Positions 15,848 through 19,472 of a stretch of DNA of 19,472 bases are shown here, one piece after another (positions within the stretch are counted from its first letter, which is position 1; each line of letters starts with the position of its first letter). The position numbers were made by a program, and so were the translations under genes. The DNA is from an uncultured Chthoniobacterales bacterium. GTDB lineage: Bacteria; Verrucomicrobiota; Verrucomicrobiia; Chthoniobacterales; UBA10450. The stretch is from the NCBI GenBank assembly GCA_955652255.1, contig CATPAW010000218.1, forward strand, positions 1 to 19,472, in the 5' to 3' direction. The notes under the pieces are model-generated. The model was not told the DNA's origin, did not search any database, and saw only the letters and a list, made by a program, of their open reading frames with translations.

Positions 15848-17023
15848 TCAATCTTTGTACGGATCGACAATGTCGCGTCCGGCCATCGCCACGCCCAGCG
15901 GACGAAGTGTGTGCAATACTCGAATCGTGCCTGCATGCGCGGCCAGAACATCCGGAAGACGCCGATAGGCCTGCGGCGCTTCATCAAGATCGCCGCCGCG
16001 CAAAACAACATGTCGATCTTGCAGCCATTTCATCATTGCATCATGCCGAACGAGTCCGTCCTGCCGGATTCGCTTGTTGCCAACTTTGACAAAACGGCCT
16101 TTCGCCGCCGTCCGCGACATTATCCGCCCGGCGCCGTGAATCGTTGAGAAGAGGGCTTCGCGCGAAATGGGCGAATCAACTCCTTCAATGATCACTGCGT
16201 CATCGCCCATGCTTCCACCGACGAAACCTTTCTGTCCCGGAAACGCTGGCGTCGCACCTTTGCGCACCACCCAATACTCCTGACCCGCATGTTTTTCCCG
16301 CCATGCAAAGTTGTGATGATTGTGCACTTCATCAACGATGTTCGCGCCCAGAATTCCGCGCACGACGTGCCGCGCCACCGCTTCGCGCCCCGCATAAGCG
16401 TAACGACCCGCCAGATGCATTCCGGCCAGATAATCGCTGCCGATCGCCGATTTTCCATCGACCACGGTCGGCGGCACATCCATTCCATCTTTGCCGCCGG
16501 CCGCTCTTAAAAAATGCGTGGCTGTTTTGTGCCCGAGCCCGCGCGACCCGAAATGCACACCGACCCAAATGCGGTCCTGCTCGTCCGCGAAAAGATCGAC
16601 ATAATGGTTCCCGCCGCCCACCGTGCCGAGCTGCTCCGCTGCCGTCGGTTTCAAATCCCGCATTGGCTTTAATTCCCACGCCGGATCCTCAAACAGCTCG
16701 TGCTCGACGCGTGTTTTGCTTTTGCGACCAATGCCGAATGAAATGTCGCGCACAACGTCGTCCATGATTTTGCCGATCTTCGGTGCGACGTGCTCCCGTT
16801 TCGCATCCGTGCGGATGGCAAGGTTGCCGCAGGCGATATCGAATCCAACGCCGCTGAGCGAAATTTTGTCCTTGTAGGCAACCACGCCACCGATCGGTTG
16901 CGCATAACCCTTATGTCCGTCGGCGCAAAGCACACCGCGCTCAGCGCCTGCCGCGACGCACGTCTCGATCTGCTTGATCGTCGCTTCGTCGTGCTGACCG
17001 AAAATCTTTGTCTTGTTTGCCAT
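15848..17023 (-). CDS. rtcB: RtcB-family RNA ligase (3'-phosphate/2',3'-cyclic phosphate end joining)
   Basis: RtcB seals RNA 2',3'-cyclic phosphate or 3'-phosphate ends to 5'-OH ends using GTP and Mn2+. The 391-residue protein has the metal and guanylate-site motifs: CADGHKGYAQPIGG (33-46), SGVGFDIACGN with D62 and C65, GGGNH (136-140), VGVHFGSRGLGH (154-165), HNHHNFAWREKH (234-245) and the guanylylation-site HGAGRIMSR (296-304). It is slightly shorter than the E. coli enzyme (408). ATG 17023 is chosen over the TTG at 17041 since MANKTKIFGQH fits the family N-terminus. It follows the CPDase-like gene by 50 bases on the same strand, which suggests one RNA end-processing unit. The archease and RtcA partners are not in the window. 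Confidence 0.94.
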   Translation of the reverse strand: MANKTKIFGQHDEATIKQIETCVAAGAERGVLCADGHKGYAQPIGGVVAYKDKISLSGVGFDIACGNLAIRTDAKREHVAPKIGKIMDDVVRDISFGIGRKSKTRVEHELFEDPAWELKPMRDLKPTAAEQLGTVGGGNHYVDLFADEQDRIWVGVHFGSRGLGHKTATHFLRAAGGKDGMDVPPTVVDGKSAIGSDYLAGMHLAGRYAYAGREAVARHVVRGILGANIVDEVHNHHNFAWREKHAGQEYWVVRKGATPAFPGQKGFVGGSMGDDAVIIEGVDSPISREALFSTIHGAGRIMSRTAAKGRFVKVGNKRIRQDGLVRHDAMMKWLQDRHVVLRGGDLDEAPQAYRRLPDVLAAHAGTIRVLHTLRPLGVAMAGRDIVDPYKD

Positions 17024-17073
17024 CAATCCAGCTCTCAACAAAAGCTCGGACTGATGGCGAAGATTTCAATCAG

Positions 17074-17628
17074 CTACCGTCCAAGCGATTTCGCCGCAAT
17101 AATGCGCCACGCTTTGACATCCGCGCGATCGCGCACCGGTAAATGACAGCGCACCGCTTTAATCGAATCGAAAACGACTTCCTTGAATGGCAGTCTGATC
17201 GTGGACGCGAGTTCCTTTTTCACCGCCATCGGGATTTTCTTGTAAAGAAGACTCACGTGTGGATCGCGCACGAACTTGCCGCGCGATTTCGCCGCGCGAA
17301 GATCGACAATAAGTTTTTTCAGTGCGTTGTTCGATTTGAATCGCACGAAAAGTGTCTTGGTGAATTTGGATGAAAAACTGATTTCCCGAAGGCGCAGTTG
17401 GATCAACGATGCATCAATCTGCTCGAGAATTTGCTTGGATGTTTGTCGATCTTCTGCGGTCACGAGAAGCGTAAGATGCGGTTCGAAGGGCGGCGCATCG
17501 AATTGTTTGGCAAGAATGCGAATCAGCTCGCAAAACAATTCGCGTTTCGGCTCCGCCGGAATAAGCCAGTAAACCGTGGCGTATTTCTTGCCCGTCCTGG
17601 AGGGACGCGCGCCGTCGCGTCCTTTCAT
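17074..17628 (-). CDS. CPDase-like 2H phosphoesterase (cyclic phosphodiesterase family)
   Basis: A 184-residue 2H phosphoesterase with two H-x-T/S motifs, FEPHLTLLV (HLTL at 51-54) and RDPHVSLLYKK (HVSL at 124-127). The opening ATVYWLIPAEP resembles the cyclic phosphodiesterase (CPDase, PF07823) family of plants and yeast, which open ADP-ribose 1'',2''-cyclic phosphate, a by-product of tRNA splicing. It differs from the LigT/ThpR gene at 7666 in this window. Upstream of rtcB on the same strand, so a shared role in cyclic-phosphate metabolism is plausible; substrate is inference. Start: ATG 17628 or TTG 17658, both inside a GC-rich repeat, so about the first 15 residues (RDGARPSR) are repeat-encoded and atypical. 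Two dispersed 10-mers (17299, 17444) lie inside. Confidence 0.82.
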   Translation of the reverse strand: MKGRDGARPSRTGKKYATVYWLIPAEPKRELFCELIRILAKQFDAPPFEPHLTLLVTAEDRQTSKQILEQIDASLIQLRLREISFSSKFTKTLFVRFKSNNALKKLIVDLRAAKSRGKFVRDPHVSLLYKKIPMAVKKELASTIRLPFKEVVFDSIKAVRCHLPVRDRADVKAWRIIAAKSLGR

Positions 17629-17652
17629 CTTGGGCGCCGACGGCGCGGCGCC
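17601..17652. repeat. GC-rich hairpin pair overlapping the start of the CPDase-like gene
   Basis: Arms GGACGCG (17603-17609) and CGCGTCC (17616-17622) form a hairpin with a six-base loop and may extend two pairs. A second pair of GGCGCC blocks lies at 17633-17638 and 17647-17652. Read on the minus strand it encodes GAAPSAPKMKGRDGARPSR, which looks like translated repeat rather than enzyme sequence. Confidence 0.6.
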
Positions 17653-17673
17653 TTCCAAAGTTGATTGTCGATC

Positions 17674-18417
17674 TTACGTGCCGGATTTCGCCGTCGCTGC
17701 CACGTCCTTCGAATTAATATCGAATGTGATCATGAATCCATTTGTTCCTTTGAACTCAAACGCTTTGTCACCCGCGCGATAGGCTTCAACGTCGTTCGGC
17801 ATCATGATGAAGCCGTCATTACGCGGCACGCCCCAGTACTTCAAATTCTGGATCACGATCGGGGCGTCCGTCATTCCTTTGAACTTATTTAGAACGACCT
17901 CGCCAGTTTTTCCGTCGTCCATCTTCGCTTCGGCACGGTCCCTGGATGCGGTCCACGTCATTTTCGCATCCTGCGCAACGGTGAATGAATTCCATTTCAC
18001 CGGGTAAACGTGACCGAGGATCGCTTTGATGCCGTCACGCTGCGCCGGCGTGACTGATGGATCGAAGGTCAAAGCCGCCCAATCCATCCGGCCTTTCGAG
18101 AAATCTCCGCCGAGGTCGCCGGCGACCCAGAATTTCGCGCCATCCAGGTTCGTGCTGCCGTAAATTCCGTGGTTAACTTTAAAGGCGTTGTTGAATTTAC
18201 AGAAGTGTTCACCGCCTTCGCCATGTGAATGGCCGGCGTGCTCACCGTGCCCCGCTGGCTTATCGTTGAAATAACACTGGCAAAACATCGGGCAACTGCA
18301 TGCCTCGATGATACTGGCGTTCATCGACCACTCAGGCGTGGCGGACTGAGGATCTGCCGCCACGAGAGAGCGCGCCGCAAGAAATAAAAATCCAACAAGG
18401 AAAGAGAAAGCTCGCAT
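17674..18417 (-). CDS. Exported DUF1326-domain protein with Cys and His clusters
   Basis: A 247-residue protein with a signal peptide (RAFSFLVGFLFLAARSLVAA, cleavage near residue 21). DUF1326 features are the aromatic W30 before a cysteine cluster EACSCPMFCQCYF (C40, C42, C46, C48) followed by C73. Inserted between them is a histidine-rich loop, GHGEHAGHSHGEGGEH (H57, H60, H63, H65, H71). The remainder has the family core (KFWVAGDLGGDFSKGRMDWAALT, FKGTNGFMITF). DUF1326 is a domain of unknown function; the Cys/His cluster suggests metal binding in the periplasm, which is inference. ATG 18417 is preceded by GGAGGT four bases upstream, a near-perfect ribosome site. It lies 140 bases downstream of the DUF1264 gene on the same strand. 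No exact dispersed 10-mer lies inside. Confidence 0.88.
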   Translation of the reverse strand: MRAFSFLVGFLFLAARSLVAADPQSATPEWSMNASIIEACSCPMFCQCYFNDKPAGHGEHAGHSHGEGGEHFCKFNNAFKVNHGIYGSTNLDGAKFWVAGDLGGDFSKGRMDWAALTFDPSVTPAQRDGIKAILGHVYPVKWNSFTVAQDAKMTWTASRDRAEAKMDDGKTGEVVLNKFKGMTDAPIVIQNLKYWGVPRNDGFIMMPNDVEAYRAGDKAFEFKGTNGFMITFDINSKDVAATAKSGT

Positions 18418-18421
18418 AATT

Positions 18422-18427
18422 ACCTCC
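18422..18427 (-). promoter_or_regulatory. Ribosome binding site of the DUF1326 gene
   Basis: GGAGGT on the minus strand with four bases (AATT) to the ATG at 18417, which fixes the start even though the frame is open upstream to 18540. Confidence 0.85.
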
Positions 18428-18557
18428 GGTTGAAACTTAAGAGACGGTAAAAGTCTGCGACTCCCTTCAAGCTCAGTCAAGCCGAATGAGCGTGTTGATC
18501 TTCGGCGGATTGCGGCCCGCCAATTCTCGGAAACCCCCATTGGTCCAAGCCTCGCGA

Positions 18558-19262
18558 TTATTTCGCCTTTGCCGAAACAGTTTTGAGATCGAGCTGGACG
18601 GCGGAGCCTTTCTGCCAGGCATCCGCGCCAGGATCGATCTTTGCATCCGGAATGTCGGCGCGCGCGGCCTTTTTAGCGGCGACCGAAATTGAATAAAGTT
18701 GATCACGCTCGGCCGCAATCTTCGGATCCAACTGGCCATCTTTGGTGAAGGCCATCATGAGTTGCGGAATGCCCAGAGGCAGTTTGTCACCGCGATCCAC
18801 CTGCCACGTGTGCCAGGTTTTTCCGTAAGTGCCGATCAAGACCTTCATCAAATCCTTTTCGGCTGCTTCGGGAGCGCCTGGGGCCGTCAGCGCTCCTGAT
18901 TTCACTTCATAGTTGTGACTGTGCCAGAATTTTTTCTCGTCGGCCGGCAATGATTCGAAGATTTTTGCGCTGACGATGTATTCTACGCCGATCAGCCGCG
19001 CATCTTTCCTTTCCGAATCGTAGATCACGCATTGCAGCACTTCGTCGCTCAAATGCGAGCAATAATGCTGCGCAATGAGCTGGCGCTTCATGTTGCCGCT
19101 GTAAAAATGGATGCCGCAAACGTGCGCGCCGATTGCGGTGATCGGTGCAAGCTCGGCATTAGGCTCCGAACTTTTCGGCGCCGCCGTTGCTTCGACCGGC
19201 GATTGCGCGAAAGCAGCAGCTGTCATGAAAAGGCATGTGATAAAAAGACTTAAAGTTTTCAC
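18558..19262 (-). CDS. DUF1264 protein (OBAP1-like) with signal peptide
   Basis: A 234-residue protein matching DUF1264, the family of plant oil-body-associated protein OBAP1. Diagnostic blocks are QHYCSHLSDEVLQCVIYDS (about 65-83), ARLIGVEYIVSAKIFESLP (88-106), FWHSHNYEVKSG (112-123) and TYGKTWHTWQVDRGDKLPLG (145-164). An N-terminal signal peptide (MKTLSLFITCLFMTAAAFAQ, cleavage near residue 20) targets it to the envelope, whereas OBAP1 is an oil-body protein. The role of bacterial members is unknown. Start GTG at 19262 follows GAGG about nine bases upstream; a later ATG would cut into the signal peptide. Two conserved cysteines (C68, C78) may be redox or structural. It precedes the exported DUF1326 gene on the same strand. 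Confidence 0.88.
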   Translation of the reverse strand: MKTLSLFITCLFMTAAAFAQSPVEATAAPKSSEPNAELAPITAIGAHVCGIHFYSGNMKRQLIAQHYCSHLSDEVLQCVIYDSERKDARLIGVEYIVSAKIFESLPADEKKFWHSHNYEVKSGALTAPGAPEAAEKDLMKVLIGTYGKTWHTWQVDRGDKLPLGIPQLMMAFTKDGQLDPKIAAERDQLYSISVAAKKAARADIPDAKIDPGADAWQKGSAVQLDLKTVSAKAK

Positions 19263-19472
19263 AAGTCGTTCCTCGGTTGTGGGTTGACCTGACTGGCTAA
19301 GCGTAAAGGTTTGTCCCTCATCGAGGCAAGGCAAAACCTCGAGGAACTGCTCGATCTTTGCGGTACGCGAAGCTCGATTCGTGAATAAGGTGGCGCGCAT
19401 CGGCGCATGGAGCAGATTAGCGTGTGCACCAGGTCGCAAGTAGTGCCGTAGACTGGAACGCCATTCGCGAAG
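19263..19472. other. Upstream region of the DUF1264 gene, to window edge
   Basis: About 210 bases with no convincing gene. It should carry the promoter of the DUF1264 gene, but I see no clear -35/-10 pair. The palindrome CCTCGAGG lies at 19337-19344, close to a second CTCATCGAGG. Confidence 0.35.

Larger units (their letters stand above)
391..17675. repeat. Dispersed 10-mer TGTCGATCTT/AAGATCGACA, 17 exact copies
   Basis: Copies read as TGTCGATCTT on the + strand start at 1772, 4101, 9984, 12423, 12838, 13675, 16011, 17444 and 17666. Copies as AAGATCGACA start at 391, 841, 3595, 5408, 7777, 8152, 16592 and 17299. One-mismatch copies start at 817, 5521, 15792, 16771 and 18493. A or T precedes the TGTC end in 16 of 17. 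Three copies are intergenic (9984, 12423, 17666). The span given only brackets the set. Confidence 0.85.

Noticed and set aside
391..17675. Explaining TGTCGATCTT as a codon artefact of Val-Asp-Leu
   Set aside because: Copies occur in several frames, on the antisense strand of genes and in intergenic gaps, and the flanking A/T preference is independent of frame.
391..17675. TGTCGATCTT as a strand-polarised signal (KOPS or Chi type)
   Set aside because: The copies split 9 to 8 between strands with no visible polarity in this window, though a genome-wide test would be needed.
18480..18540. N-terminal extension of the DUF1326 gene, and a terminator between it and DUF1264
   Set aside because: A GGAGGT site fixes the start at 18417; the GGCGG/CCGCC stem near 18510 is only 5 bp with no T-tract.

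Overview
This 19.5 kb window is a gene-dense bacterial chromosome segment with about 17 protein genes, two tRNAs and many short dispersed repeats. The gene set (rpoZ-smpB, ruvA, a tiny COX24/AURKAIP1-like basic protein, DUF1264 and DUF1326 secreted proteins), the moderately high GC and the style of micro-repeats fit a soil Verrucomicrobiota, perhaps Chthoniobacterales/'Udaeobacter'-like. That placement is inference from gene content and repeat style, not a phylogenetic result.

Layout. 1-915 (-) holds a 3'-truncated radical SAM protein of the PA0069/Rv2578c type. 1056-1850 (+) is a PAPS-dependent sulfotransferase. 1912-1999 (+) is tRNA-Ser(UGA). 2001-2621 (-) is a PAP2 phosphatase, divergent from 2641-4134 (+), an ArnT/GT39-type membrane glycosyltransferase. 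After a nested inverted repeat come ruvA (4244-4855), a translationally coupled unknown gene (4852-6174) and an MFS transporter (6197-7633). A minus-strand operon-like run follows, read rpoZ, smpB, SDR, thpR (9818 down to 7666). tRNA-Pro(CGG) and a 34-residue basic protein lie at 10176-10497. The plus-strand block 10574-15843 encodes a secreted TPR protein, an AI-2E/PerM-family membrane protein and a membrane-anchored TPR protein. The right end is all minus strand: DUF1264 (OBAP1-like), DUF1326, a CPDase-like 2H phosphoesterase and rtcB.

Functional themes. Three genes deal with RNA 2',3'-cyclic phosphate ends: thpR, the CPDase-like protein and rtcB, the last two adjacent. The sulfotransferase, PAP2 enzyme and GT39 enzyme suggest cell-surface glycan or lipid modification. 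The two TPR proteins look like exported or membrane scaffold proteins.

The most striking signal is not a gene. The 10-mer TGTCGATCTT (reverse complement AAGATCGACA) occurs exactly 17 times by eye, about 0.9 per kb, where a few hundredths of a copy would be expected by chance. It lies on both strands, in several reading frames and in intergenic gaps, and 16 of 17 copies are preceded by A or T. Density and lack of strand bias resemble the DNA uptake sequences of Neisseria and Pasteurellaceae. Other repeat structures are three heptanucleotide tandem arrays (2004-3187), two TGTAGC/GCTACA-ended inverted repeats (4142-4194 and 7628-7684) and a GC-rich hairpin pair forming the 5' end of the CPDase-like gene.
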